A model generated the notes under the pieces. The model worked only from the letters and a program-made list of their open reading frames with translations, was not told the origin of the DNA and did no database searches. Source: Mycobacterium sp. (GTDB taxonomy: Bacteria > Actinomycetota > Actinomycetes > Mycobacteriales > Mycobacteriaceae). Taken from it: DNA of 61,444 nucleotides. The DNA is taken from assembly GCA_025963385.1 (NCBI GenBank), contig JAOPUT010000376.1, positions 1-61,444 of the forward strand. Reading direction: 5' to 3'. This document shows positions 18,300 to 26,629 of this stretch, in pieces. Position 1 is the first letter of the stretch. The number at the start of each line of letters is the position of its first letter. The translations under genes were made by a program, and so were the position numbers.

Positions 18300-19061
18300 C
18301 TCGAACGACGAGCCCGGTGTGGTCAGGTAGTCGTCGACCGCACCGAGCAACTCGGCGCCGATTGCACCGTCCTGGGAACCGTGCAGGTAGTAGGTCGGCA
18401 CGGGTGGCGCCTCGAGGGTGGCTGCGGCCTCCGCCACCGCGTCTGGGTCCGCGAACTGCGGATCGAACGACGCCCGGTACGGGCCGAGCACGCCCGCGAT
18501 GGTCTCGGGCGTCACGTACTGTCGCAGCGACGAAACATCTTGCGCCGGATCATATCCCGGCGACCAGTCAGCCCACAGCGACTCCCAGAAGCCCGGTTCG
18601 AGTAGGGCCACCTCGGGGAGCCCGACCTGCTGGATGAACCAGATGTAGAACGATCTCCTCAATTGGTCGTAGCCGAAGAGCCCCGAGCCGAGCGCAGCGG
18701 TCGGCGGTACCGCGAGCGCGACGAACCGCGAGAACGCGCTCGGGTCGGTGACCACCACGCCGTATCCCGCATTGGCGCCCCAGTCGTGTCCGACCAGCAC
18801 GGCGCGCTCGTCGCCGCCATGGCGGTTCCGCACGTCGAGAACGTGCCGGACGTAGGTGCCCACGCTGACCGGTCCCGCCGCGGCGGTGCAATAGCCGGGC
18901 AGCCACGTCGCCACCACGCGATAGCCGGCGTCGGCGAGGACGGGACCGAGGTGGCGCCACGTGTGTGGCGTGTCGGGAAAGCCGTGCACCAGCACCGCCA
19001 GCGGTCTCGCCACGTCGTCGATGCCACCGAACGTCAGATCCTGGGCGCTCACGACGGACAC
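18216..19061 (-). CDS. Epoxide-hydrolase-like alpha/beta hydrolase
   Basis: 281 aa. Oxyanion HGFPDTPHTW, and nucleophile elbow VGHDWGAN with Asp rather than Ser, which points to epoxide hydrolase or haloalkane dehalogenase chemistry. Cap domain about 130-210; C-terminal GVGHFLHLE supplies the catalytic His. GTG start at 19061. It converges on and overlaps the TetR gene by 84 nt. Epoxide opening after an oxygenase step would fit the neighbourhood. Confidence 0.88.
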   Translation of the reverse strand: MSVVSAQDLTFGGIDDVARPLAVLVHGFPDTPHTWRHLGPVLADAGYRVVATWLPGYCTAAAGPVSVGTYVRHVLDVRNRHGGDERAVLVGHDWGANAGYGVVVTDPSAFSRFVALAVPPTAALGSGLFGYDQLRRSFYIWFIQQVGLPEVALLEPGFWESLWADWSPGYDPAQDVSSLRQYVTPETIAGVLGPYRASFDPQFADPDAVAEAAATLEAPPVPTYYLHGSQDGAIGAELLGAVDDYLTTPGSSFELVDGVGHFLHLERPEVLGAKIVGWLAN

Positions 19062-19082
19062 GTTACGTCGCGGGCGTCCTTC

Positions 19083-19122
19083 GTCACACCAATTCGGTTA
19101 CACGGCCATCAAGCGGTGTAAC
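19083..19122. promoter_or_regulatory. Inverted repeat GTTACAC-N12-GTGTAAC plus a third half-site
   Basis: GTTACAC at 19097-19103 and GTGTAAC at 19116-19122 are perfect inverted copies, and GTCACAC lies at 19083-19089. They sit directly upstream of the hydrolase start and at the end of the CaiB gene. The half-site resembles those before the TetR gene. Confidence 0.45.
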
Positions 19123-20349
19123 TCAGGCGATGGCGCCGGAGTCCTTCAGCTTCTCGATGCGGTCCCACTCGATGCCCATCTCCACGAGGACGATCTCGGT
19201 GTGCTCGGAGGCTTGGGGGGCACGCGTCGTCTCCAACGGTTCGTGGTTGAACTGGACCGGGCCGCGGACGACCTTGAACGGTGCCCCGCCGTCGGCGGCC
19301 TCGACCTCGACGATCATGTCGTTGGCGATCGCCTGCTCGTCGCTGCCGAGGTCGACGAGGCTCTGGAACGGCGCCCACTGACCCTTCATCGTCTTGAGGT
19401 GTTCGCGCCAGTACTCGAACGGCTTGCTGCGGATCGCCTGCCTGATCAACTCCGCGGCCGCGTCGGCGTTCTCGATCAGCGGCATGACGTCCCTGAAGCG
19501 GTCGTCGTCGGCGGCATCCCCGAGGCCGAGATGCTCGAAGGCGTCACGGATGTAGCCGGTGGGGCTGACGATGCACAGGTTGATGGTGCCGCCGTCGGAG
19601 GTCTCATAGTTGCCGAGAAACGGATTCACCGACGGTGCAGCCGAATTCGGCATTGGTGCGCGCATGGTCTGCCCCGTCTCCATGCCCTGGGTGACGCTGG
19701 CTCCGGCTGCCCACCACGCCGTGCTCAGCAGCGAGACGTCGATCTCGGCCGTCTCGCCGGTGCGCTCGCGGTGGAACAGTGCCGCGGAGATGCCGCCCGC
19801 GATGTTCATGCCGCCGATCGAGTCGCCGAACGCCGGGATACCCTGCGGCAGCGCTCCGCCGAGTCCCTCTGGCGTCAGCGCGTGACCGACACCGCTTCTC
19901 GTCCAGAATGCCGTGCCGTCGAAGCCGCCGATGTCGCGCTCGGGCCCCTTGTCGCCGTAGGCGCTGCCTCGCGCATAGATGATGTCCGGGTTCGCCGCCC
20001 TGATGTGCTCGACGTCGAACTTGTGCCGTTGGCGGACCGCTGGCATGAAGTTGGTGAGGAAGACGTCCGAGGACTTCGCGATCTCGTAGAGCACCTCCTG
20101 GCCCTCGGGCGTGGAGACGTCGATGCCGACGCTGCGCTTGCCGCGGTTGGGGTGCTCGATCAACGGGTGACGGTTCGGGTCGAGCTGGAGTCCACCCATG
20201 TTCACGAACCCTCGCTGGGTGTCACCGCGAACCGGATGCTCGACCTTGATCACGTCGGCCCCCCAATCCGCGAGGATGGCCCCGGCGGCAGGAACGAACG
20301 TGAATTGAGCAACCTCCAGGACGCGGACGCCCTCCATCACCTTCAGCAA
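19123..20349 (-). CDS. CaiB/BaiF family class III CoA transferase
   Basis: 408 aa. Family features: GVRVLEVAQFTFVPAAGAIL, LADWGADVIKVEHP, NRGKRSVGIDV, and the catalytic Asp in PAFGDSIGG. Transfers CoA between an acyl-CoA and a carboxylate. Start at the TTG at 20349 because GAGGAG lies 8 nt upstream; ATG at 20337 is an alternative and the frame is open much further without a supported start. It is clearly paralogous to the CoA transferase at 40697-41917 (shared FVPAAGA/YVPAAGA, HRERTGE and KDSGAI tail), so it may belong to the same catabolic system though it lies apart. Confidence 0.92.
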   Translation of the reverse strand: MLKVMEGVRVLEVAQFTFVPAAGAILADWGADVIKVEHPVRGDTQRGFVNMGGLQLDPNRHPLIEHPNRGKRSVGIDVSTPEGQEVLYEIAKSSDVFLTNFMPAVRQRHKFDVEHIRAANPDIIYARGSAYGDKGPERDIGGFDGTAFWTRSGVGHALTPEGLGGALPQGIPAFGDSIGGMNIAGGISAALFHRERTGETAEIDVSLLSTAWWAAGASVTQGMETGQTMRAPMPNSAAPSVNPFLGNYETSDGGTINLCIVSPTGYIRDAFEHLGLGDAADDDRFRDVMPLIENADAAAELIRQAIRSKPFEYWREHLKTMKGQWAPFQSLVDLGSDEQAIANDMIVEVEAADGGAPFKVVRGPVQFNHEPLETTRAPQASEHTEIVLVEMGIEWDRIEKLKDSGAIA

Positions 20350-20460
20350 GTCGGCTTCTCCTCGTTCCACTGCCCGTGCGAGCATCGTTCCTGAAGGTCT
20401 TACCGTATCGACCATGGCGATGGTTCGAGGGAAGGTTTCTTCACCGCGTTCTGCCTGCGC

Positions 20461-20480
20461 CGCCGCCACTGACGGCGGCG
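20461..20480. other. Perfect GC hairpin in the CaiB/EEP divergent region
   Basis: CGCCGCC-ACTGAC-GGCGGCG is a perfect 7-bp stem, followed by TTT on the plus strand. It lies between two divergent starts, so a structural or attenuator-like role toward the downstream EEP gene is possible. No other clear element is seen in 20350-20556. Confidence 0.35.
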
Positions 20481-20556
20481 TTTGGCGGGCTACCCGGCGG
20501 GTATGGTTCGCCAGCGCCCTGCGACGGGTCCATGGCAACCGACTCGAGGAAGGGTG

Positions 20557-21327
20557 ATGGTCCTGCGCGTCGCGACCTTCAACATCCTGCACGGCCGTAC
20601 CGTCGGCGGCGTCGTCGATCCGGCTCGGCTCCGCGACGGCGTACTGCGGTTGGATCCCGACGTCCTGGCGCTACAGGAGGTCGACCTCGAGCAGGAACGG
20701 TCCGGCCGAACCGATCTGACCGAAGTGGCGGCTGAGGCGATGGGCGCCGTGGCCCACCGCTTCGTGGCCGTGATCTCGGGCACGCCGGGGGCCACGTGGA
20801 GCGCCGCCACGGGGGCGGAGCAACCCGGGTCGGCTGCCTACGGGATCGCGCTGCTGTCCCGGTTTCCGGTGTCCAGTTGGCAGGTGCTGAGACTGCCGCG
20901 CATCCTCACCCGTGTCCCGATGTACCTACCCGGCCCCAACCGGGTAATGATCGTCGACGAGGAACCACGGGCAGCGGTCATGGCCGTACTGGACACTCCG
21001 GTCGGCCCACTGACGGTCGCCAACACCCACTTGTCGTTCGTGCCCGGCTGGAACCGACATCAGTTGCGCCGATTGGTGAGGGACGTCCGAACGCTTCCCG
21101 GCCCGCACCTCGTGGTCGGCGATCTGAATCTCACCCCAAATGCGGTGCGCCGATGGTCGGGAATGCGATCGCTCGCGGCGGGGCCGACGTTTCCCGCCGA
21201 CCGCCCCAAACGCCAGTTGGATCACATCCTCACCGATGATCCCGGGCTGACCGTCCGACGCAGCGAAACCCCGCCCATGCCGATCTCCGATCACCGGCCA
21301 CTGGTGGTCGAGCTGCAGCGTCGCTGA
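20557..21327 (+). CDS. Endonuclease/exonuclease/phosphatase-fold hydrolase
   Basis: 256 aa. EEP motifs in order: VATFNILHGR (Asn), LALQEVDLEQE (metal Glu), NTHLSFVPG (His), VVGDLNLTPN (Asp/Asn), LDHILT (Asp), and SDHRPLVVEL (Asp-His). Complete active site for metal-dependent phosphodiester cleavage; could act on nucleic acid, inositol phosphate or phospholipid head groups. Start taken at ATG 20557 (GGAAGG upstream, GTG at 20554 is possible). Converges on the phospholipase D gene. Confidence 0.88.
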   Translation: MVLRVATFNILHGRTVGGVVDPARLRDGVLRLDPDVLALQEVDLEQERSGRTDLTEVAAEAMGAVAHRFVAVISGTPGATWSAATGAEQPGSAAYGIALLSRFPVSSWQVLRLPRILTRVPMYLPGPNRVMIVDEEPRAAVMAVLDTPVGPLTVANTHLSFVPGWNRHQLRRLVRDVRTLPGPHLVVGDLNLTPNAVRRWSGMRSLAAGPTFPADRPKRQLDHILTDDPGLTVRRSETPPMPISDHRPLVVELQRR

Positions 21328-21331
21328 CCGG

Positions 21332-21353
21332 GGCAGCCCGGCTCTCGGGTGCC
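21332..21353. terminator. Bidirectional hairpin between EEP and phospholipase D genes
   Basis: GGCAGCCCG-GCTCT-CGGGTGCC forms an 8-bp stem with one bulge in the 28-nt gap between two convergent stop codons. Confidence 0.5.
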
Positions 21354-21355
21354 GA

Positions 21356-22975
21356 CTATCGAGTCGCTACGCTGGCGGCGATACGGCGCAGCTTCTGATA
21401 CCAGGTGCCGAGCAGCGTTTGACGGAGCGGCCACGTCGCCACCGATTCGGCCAGTCTCAACGTGCTCAGCGCGATGGACTGCGGCACGTGCAGCGGGTCC
21501 ATGAGATCGTTTTCCGCGAAGGGGCTTTCGTCGGCGGACACCATCGTGTCGGTGAGCTTGCGCAGCGAGCGACCGGCGCTGCGCAGCTCTTCGATGCCGT
21601 GCCGGAATGCGCCCCTGCGCCGGACTTCGTCGCGGAAGACGCTGACGGAGACTCCCAGATGCTCGGCCACCAAACCGTCGCGGGTGTCGAGGATCTCACG
21701 CTCCACCTCGTCGTGGTTCGCCAATTCCGGTCTGGCTTCGATCGCGATGTCGCATTCGCTGTCGAAGCCCAGCGATCGGTTGTTGAAGTTGGAGGAACCG
21801 ATGCGAAGCAATCGACCGTCGACCGCGATGATCTTCGAGTGCACGTACACCGATACCCCGGCACCCGCCGCGGGCCAATACACCCCCAACCGCCCGTGTA
21901 GGTCTGCCGACCTGAGCAACCGCACCAGGCGTTGGCGAGCGCTGTCCATCGACTCGATCTCCAGTCGGCTCTCCGAACTGCGGGGTAGGACGATCACGAC
22001 TTCGGGACCGTCCTCTTCGCGCAACCGCGACGCGATCGCCTCCGCGATGGTGCGTGATGCGAAGTACTGGTTCTCCATGTAGATGACGTCCTGAGCGGCA
22101 GCGACCGCAGCGAGATCCAGCGCCTCGACCTCCCGTATCTCACTGCGTTGCGGCAGCGCTGGAAGTGTGCGCGCCACCCCGACATCGACGTTGCGCAACG
22201 ACGGTCGAAGCCCTGCCGGCCACGGGGAGGTGTAGGGAACGTCCTTGGTCATGGCGTGACCGGTGGCCGCCTCCCACCGTTCGTGAGCCTGCAGTGCGAG
22301 TAGCCGTGCGGCTGGTCCGTCCACGGCGGCGGCCACTTCGTGGCGCGGGCCGTAGGGATCCCCGGGACCGTGCCTGCGGTGATCGACGGGAGGGTGCGCG
22401 CGGGTGTCCCAGCGCCCGATGGTCAGGTCGATGCCGCCGCAGAAGGCAACGGCGTCGTCGACGACCACGATCTTCTGATGGTGCACAGCCCCGGTCGGGT
22501 GCACTCCGTCGACCGCGAAGTGCATTCGCGCAGAAGTGAATTGGTTGAGCAGACTTACCGGAGCCACACCGAACCAGAACCCGTCGAACGCAGGCAGCAG
22601 CCGCAGGTTCGACTTCAACAGGTAGACGTTCAGGTCACGACGCTTCCACAGCAGCCAGTGCAGGAAGGGCCCGAGGTTGTTGGGTCCCTCCAACGTCGTC
22701 TCGCCTCGCTCGAACGCCGTCCGGTAATCCAGATCCCAGCCGATGACGACGATTCGATGCTGCGCGCTCAGCATGGCCGCCTTGACGTGCCGCAGGTAGT
22801 CAGCGCCATCGACGATGGGGGCGTACCGATTCGCGGGTGCGGCATCCCAGCAGGTCTCACCAGGCACGATGAGCCGCTCTGCGGGATCAATGGGGTCGCC
22901 GCCGGTTTCGTCGGAGGAGACGGATGTTCCCTCCTCCGCAACTCGGCGCGATTCCATCCAGCGATTCTCCGCCAT
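21356..22975 (-). CDS. Phospholipase D family protein (two HKD motifs)
   Basis: 539 aa. HKD motif 1: HHQKIVVVDDAVAFCGG with GGIDLTIGRWD; HKD motif 2: HSKIIAVDGRLLRIGSSNF. Both lobes of a bacterial PLD are present, plus an approximately 110-residue C-terminal helical extension. Phosphodiester hydrolysis or transphosphatidylation (cardiolipin-synthase-like) is likely. No signal peptide is seen. Start chosen at ATG 22975 (MAENRWMESRRV); GTG at 22987 is an alternative. Divergent from the mce operon. Confidence 0.9.
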   Translation of the reverse strand: MAENRWMESRRVAEEGTSVSSDETGGDPIDPAERLIVPGETCWDAAPANRYAPIVDGADYLRHVKAAMLSAQHRIVVIGWDLDYRTAFERGETTLEGPNNLGPFLHWLLWKRRDLNVYLLKSNLRLLPAFDGFWFGVAPVSLLNQFTSARMHFAVDGVHPTGAVHHQKIVVVDDAVAFCGGIDLTIGRWDTRAHPPVDHRRHGPGDPYGPRHEVAAAVDGPAARLLALQAHERWEAATGHAMTKDVPYTSPWPAGLRPSLRNVDVGVARTLPALPQRSEIREVEALDLAAVAAAQDVIYMENQYFASRTIAEAIASRLREEDGPEVVIVLPRSSESRLEIESMDSARQRLVRLLRSADLHGRLGVYWPAAGAGVSVYVHSKIIAVDGRLLRIGSSNFNNRSLGFDSECDIAIEARPELANHDEVEREILDTRDGLVAEHLGVSVSVFRDEVRRRGAFRHGIEELRSAGRSLRKLTDTMVSADESPFAENDLMDPLHVPQSIALSTLRLAESVATWPLRQTLLGTWYQKLRRIAASVATR

Positions 22976-23154
22976 CGCGGGTGCCACCGGTCAAACCGCG
23001 CATGGGTGGGTTTGATCACTGCGGCCGCGGGGGCGGGTGCACCGTCACTCGATCGGGGACTGCCCGGCCTTACGCGTGACACATGGCGACGCCGGCTCCT
23101 TCGATGTGCGCAAGTGGTGACTTAGGCCGCGCCCACGGCGTACGGTAGTAAATC

Positions 23155-23172
23155 GCTAACTTAGTAAAGAAA
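23155..23172 (+). promoter_or_regulatory. Shared AT-rich element, copy A (mceA)
   Basis: GCTAAC-TTAG-TAAAGAAA, about 170 nt before the mceA start. Matches copies before P450-1, the ACAD operon, the Rieske operon, GntR-1 and GntR-2/ALDH. Confidence 0.5.
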
Positions 23173-23270
23173 GACCCTTAACTGGATTCAGTCAGAAGAG
23201 CACCCCGCCCGCCCGACGAGGCGGCATGCCGATTCGCCTAGCCGACCGTCTACCGATTCACAAGTTGACT

Positions 23271-23285
23271 TGTCCCACTGGGACA
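23271..23285. promoter_or_regulatory. Perfect 15-nt palindrome upstream of mceA
   Basis: TGTCCCACTGGGACA is symmetric around its central C and overlaps a second repeat, ACAAG-N4-CTTGT. Located 56 nt before the mceA start, in the probable 5' leader, so a bound repressor would block transcription. Confidence 0.55.
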
Positions 23286-23340
23286 TTCGCCGACTCGCAA
23301 TAGCCGATCCGAGCAAAAGCCCACCGGAGGAGAACACGCC

Positions 23341-24528
23341 GTGAAGGCCACCGCCATCCGCGCACTCGTCGGCGCGGGGACGATTGCCGCGGTCGTGGCG
23401 GTCGCGGTCGCGGCGGTCGGAGCGTTCGAGGACAGTTTCTCCGACACCGTTCCGCTGACCGTCATGTCACAGCGGGCGGGGCTGGTGATGAATCCCGATG
23501 CCAAGGTGGAACTTCTCGGCGTCCCCGTCGGCAGAGTCGGCTCGATCGAGCAACGGCCCGAGGGGCGGGCTGCCATTCACCTGGAGATGGATCCCGAGCA
23601 GTTGGTCCACATTCCCGACAACGTGATCGTCGACATCGCCTCACCAACGGTGTTCGGCGCCAAGTCCGTCGACCTCATCCCCCCACCCGACCCGTCGCCG
23701 CACACTCTGCGACCGGGCCAGGTGCTGGACTCCGACCACGTGACGGTCGAGTTCAACACCATCTTCGAACAACTCGTGTCGGTGCTCACCAAGATTCAGC
23801 CCGACAAGCTCAACGAGACACTGGGCGCCCTCGCCGCGGCGTTCGACGGTCGCGGTCCGCGATTCGGCACGACCCTGAGCCAACTCGACCACTACCTCGC
23901 GAAGATGGAACCGAGCCTGCCGAGCCTGAGCCACGATCTCCAACAAGCTCCCCCCGTGTTCGACGCCTACGCCGACGCCGCCCCGGATCTGATCAAGACC
24001 GCGGGCAATGCGACGACGATCGGTCAGACGCTCGTCGACGAACAGCAGAACCTCGATGCCTTCCTCGTCAGCACGATCGGACTCGCCGACACCGGCAACG
24101 AGGTCATCGGCGCCAACCGGCAGGGGTTGACCGATCTGCTGCACGTGCTGGTACCCACGACCGACCTGACCAATCAGTACAACCAAGCGATCACGTGCGG
24201 ACTGGCCGGCCTGATTCCGATCGCGAAGGCGCCCCCTTTGGACAAGCCGGGCATCGTGGACTCGATCGGCTTTCAGTGGGGAAGGGAGCGCTACCGCTAT
24301 CCGGGCAACCTGCCGAAGGTCGCCGCCACCGGTGGGACACACTGCCTCACACTGCCCAACGTCCCCTTTGACTCCCGTCCGCCCTACGTCATCACCGACA
24401 TGGGCGCCAATCCGGCACAGTACGGAAACCAGGGCCTCCTGGTGAACTCCGACGGGCTCAAGCAGATGTTGTTCGGCCCGATCGACGGACCGCCGCGCAA
24501 CACCGCACAGGTCGGCCAACCGGGATGA
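23341..24528 (+). CDS. mceA: MceA-type substrate-binding protein
   Basis: 395 aa. N-terminal membrane anchor at about 9-29 (AVVAVAVAAVGAF), then an MlaD/MCE domain (about 38-115; MSQRAGLVMNPDAKVELLGV and GAKSVDLIPP), then a helical Mce C-terminal region. First gene of a complete mceABCDEF series; the six different MCE subunits are thought to form a hexameric tunnel moving lipids across the periplasm to a YrbE permease. GTG start with GGAGGAG 10 nt upstream. All six genes overlap end to end. yrbEA and yrbEB, which normally precede mceA, are missing. Confidence 0.93.
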   Translation: MKATAIRALVGAGTIAAVVAVAVAAVGAFEDSFSDTVPLTVMSQRAGLVMNPDAKVELLGVPVGRVGSIEQRPEGRAAIHLEMDPEQLVHIPDNVIVDIASPTVFGAKSVDLIPPPDPSPHTLRPGQVLDSDHVTVEFNTIFEQLVSVLTKIQPDKLNETLGALAAAFDGRGPRFGTTLSQLDHYLAKMEPSLPSLSHDLQQAPPVFDAYADAAPDLIKTAGNATTIGQTLVDEQQNLDAFLVSTIGLADTGNEVIGANRQGLTDLLHVLVPTTDLTNQYNQAITCGLAGLIPIAKAPPLDKPGIVDSIGFQWGRERYRYPGNLPKVAATGGTHCLTLPNVPFDSRPPYVITDMGANPAQYGNQGLLVNSDGLKQMLFGPIDGPPRNTAQVGQPG

Positions 24529-25547
24529 CCGGCGTGCGTGCGCTTTTCGTCAAGTTCGGGATCTTCGCACTGGTGATGACGCTTCTGACCGGATTCCTCA
24601 TCCTCATCTTCGGTCAGTACCGCACCGGCTCGACGAACTCCTACTCCGCCGTGTTCGCCGACATCTCCGGGCTGAAGAAGGGCGACTCGGTGCGGGCCGG
24701 CGGCTTGCGCGTCGGCACCGTCGACGACGTCTCCATGCGACCAGACCACACCATCGAGGTGGCGTTCGACGCCGACCGCGACGTGGTGATGAGCACGGGG
24801 ACGAAGCTGGCCGTCCGGTACCTCAACCTCGTCGGGGATCGATTCCTGGAACTGATCGACGGACCCGGATCCACCAGGATCCTGCCCGCGGGATCGCAGA
24901 TCCCCGCCGATCGAACGTCGCCCGCACTCGATCTCGACCTTCTGCTCGGTGGTCTGAAGCCCGTCATCCAGGGCCTGAACCCGCGTGACGTCAACGCGCT
25001 GTCGTCGGCGCTGCTGCAGATCTTCCAGGGTCAGGGCGGCACGCTGGACTCGCTGCTCTCCCACACCTCCTCCCTCACCGGCGATCTCGCGGACAACGAC
25101 GCAGTCATCGAGCAGCTGATCGACAACCTCAACAGGGTGGTTGGCACCCTGGCGGACGACGGTGCCCAGTTCTCGGGGACGATCGACCGCCTGCAACGCC
25201 TCGTCACCGAGCTATCCGAGAACCGCGATCCGATCGGCGCTGCCATCGACTCCCTGGACGCGGGGACGGCGTCGCTTGCCGACCTGCTCGGGCAGGCCCG
25301 TGCTCCTCTGTCCGGCACGATCAGCCAATTGAACCGACTGGCACCACTTCTCGACGGCGAGAAGGACAAGATCGACGCCGCGCTGGGGAGAGCGCCCGAC
25401 AACTACCGAAAGCTGATCCGGCTCGGTTCCTACGGCAGCTGGCTCAACATCTACATCTGTTCGCTGTCCTTCCGCGTCACCGATCTCCAAGGGAACACCG
25501 CGGTGTTCCCGTGGTTCGACCAGGCCAACGGGAGGTGCTCCGAGTAA
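24525..25547 (+). CDS. mceB: MceB-type subunit
   Basis: 340 aa. Membrane anchor at about 10-30 (FALVMTLLTGFLILIFGQY), MCE domain (ADISGLKKGDSVRAGGLRVG through VRYLNLVGDRFLEL), then a long helical region with repeated LxxxL/NRD pattern (about 120-300) and a short end with two Cys (IYICSLSFRV and GRCSE). ATG overlaps the mceA stop by 4 nt (ATGA). Confidence 0.93.
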   Translation: MTGVRALFVKFGIFALVMTLLTGFLILIFGQYRTGSTNSYSAVFADISGLKKGDSVRAGGLRVGTVDDVSMRPDHTIEVAFDADRDVVMSTGTKLAVRYLNLVGDRFLELIDGPGSTRILPAGSQIPADRTSPALDLDLLLGGLKPVIQGLNPRDVNALSSALLQIFQGQGGTLDSLLSHTSSLTGDLADNDAVIEQLIDNLNRVVGTLADDGAQFSGTIDRLQRLVTELSENRDPIGAAIDSLDAGTASLADLLGQARAPLSGTISQLNRLAPLLDGEKDKIDAALGRAPDNYRKLIRLGSYGSWLNIYICSLSFRVTDLQGNTAVFPWFDQANGRCSE

Positions 25548-26629
25548 TGCTCAAATACCGCGGAGCCAAGCTCGTCCGATCGGGTGTGATCGGCGTCATC
25601 CTGATGGTGCTGATCATCTCCGTCGGTCTGCAGCCCGACCGGATCGCCCGGTGGGCCACGGCAATCCGGTATCAGGCGCTGTTCACCGAAGCCGGCGGCT
25701 TGACCGTGGGCAACGACGTCAGGGTCTCGGGGATGAAGGTCGGCTCCGTGTCCGGTGTTTCGCTCGACAAGGGCAAGGCGCTGGTTTCCTTCACCGTCGA
25801 CGCCGCGGTCGCGCTCGGATCGGAGACCACCGCGCACATCCGCACCGGGACGTTGTTGGGCCAACGCATCCTCACCCTGGAATCGCGCGGCAACGCGACG
25901 ATGCATCCGCGAGACGTCATCCCGGTGACGCGCACGTCGTCGCCGTATTCGCTGACCGAGGCCGTCAGCGATCTCACCAACAACACCGCGGGCACCGACA
26001 CCGAGGGCATCAATCAGGCGCTCGACACTCTGTCGGCGACGATCGATCAGATTGCGCCGCAACTCGGTCCGACCTTCGACGGCGTGACCCGGCTGTCGCG
26101 GTCGCTGAACGGTCGCAACGACACGCTGCGCTCACTGCTCAAGAGCGCTGCGTCGGTCACCGGTGTGCTCGCCCAACGCAGCCAGCAGCTCAACACACTC
26201 ATCCTCAGCGCCAACGACCTGATCGGCGTGCTGAACGACCGACGCCAGGCAATCGTCGACCTGCTCGCGAGTGTCTCGGCACTGTCCAAGGAATTGTCGG
26301 GTCTGGTCGCCGACAACGAGAAGGTGCTCGCCCCAACCCTGCAGAAGCTCAACTCCGTGACCGCGATGCTGGAGAAGAACCGCGACAACATTGGCAAGGC
26401 GCTCCCTGGTCTCGCCAAGTACCAGATCACGCAGGGTGAAGCCGTCGCGAACGGCTACTTCTACGAAGCGTTCGTGTCGAACCTCCTCCCGTCCGAACTG
26501 CTGCAACCGTTCCTGGACTACGCCTTCGGCTTCCGGCGTGGCGTCGATGCCGGGCGGCCCCCTGATACGGCTGGACCTCGAGCCGAACTTCCGTTGCCCT
26601 ACAACGGCATCCCGGGCGGCCCCCGATGA
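25547..26629 (+). CDS. mceC: MceC-type subunit
   Basis: 360 aa. Anchor helix at about 9-27 (VRSGVIGVILMVLIISVGL), MCE domain (TEAGGLTVGNDVRVSGMKVG to GQRILTLESRG), and an extended helical domain with repeated LL and NDR units. Start at the ATG at 25547, whose A is the last base of the mceB stop (TAATG), with GGAGG 10 nt upstream; the frame is open 36 nt further upstream but inside mceB. Ends in a short proline-rich tail (PLPYNGIPGGPR). Confidence 0.92.
   Translation: MLKYRGAKLVRSGVIGVILMVLIISVGLQPDRIARWATAIRYQALFTEAGGLTVGNDVRVSGMKVGSVSGVSLDKGKALVSFTVDAAVALGSETTAHIRTGTLLGQRILTLESRGNATMHPRDVIPVTRTSSPYSLTEAVSDLTNNTAGTDTEGINQALDTLSATIDQIAPQLGPTFDGVTRLSRSLNGRNDTLRSLLKSAASVTGVLAQRSQQLNTLILSANDLIGVLNDRRQAIVDLLASVSALSKELSGLVADNEKVLAPTLQKLNSVTAMLEKNRDNIGKALPGLAKYQITQGEAVANGYFYEAFVSNLLPSELLQPFLDYAFGFRRGVDAGRPPDTAGPRAELPLPYNGIPGGPR

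Larger units (their letters stand above)
22976..23340. promoter_or_regulatory. 365-nt regulatory region upstream of the mce operon
   Basis: No gene is seen, and in particular no YrbE-like membrane protein. It holds an AT-rich stretch (about 23145-23180) with GCTAAC-TTAG-TAAAGAAA at 23155-23172, and two overlapping inverted repeats: ACAAG-N4-CTTGT (23260-23273) and TGTCCCA-C-TGGGACA (23271-23285). A GGAGGAG ribosome site precedes the mceA GTG. The AT-rich motif recurs at five other promoters in the window. Confidence 0.6.

Noticed and set aside
23260-23273. KstR2 operator upstream of mceA
   Set aside because: ACAAG and CTTGT are 4 nt apart, while KstR2 sites have CAAG-N2-CTTG, so the match is not good.
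22976-23340. Hidden yrbE gene or remnant before mceA
   Set aside because: No reading frame with several membrane helices on either strand; sequence is AT-richer and regulatory in look.
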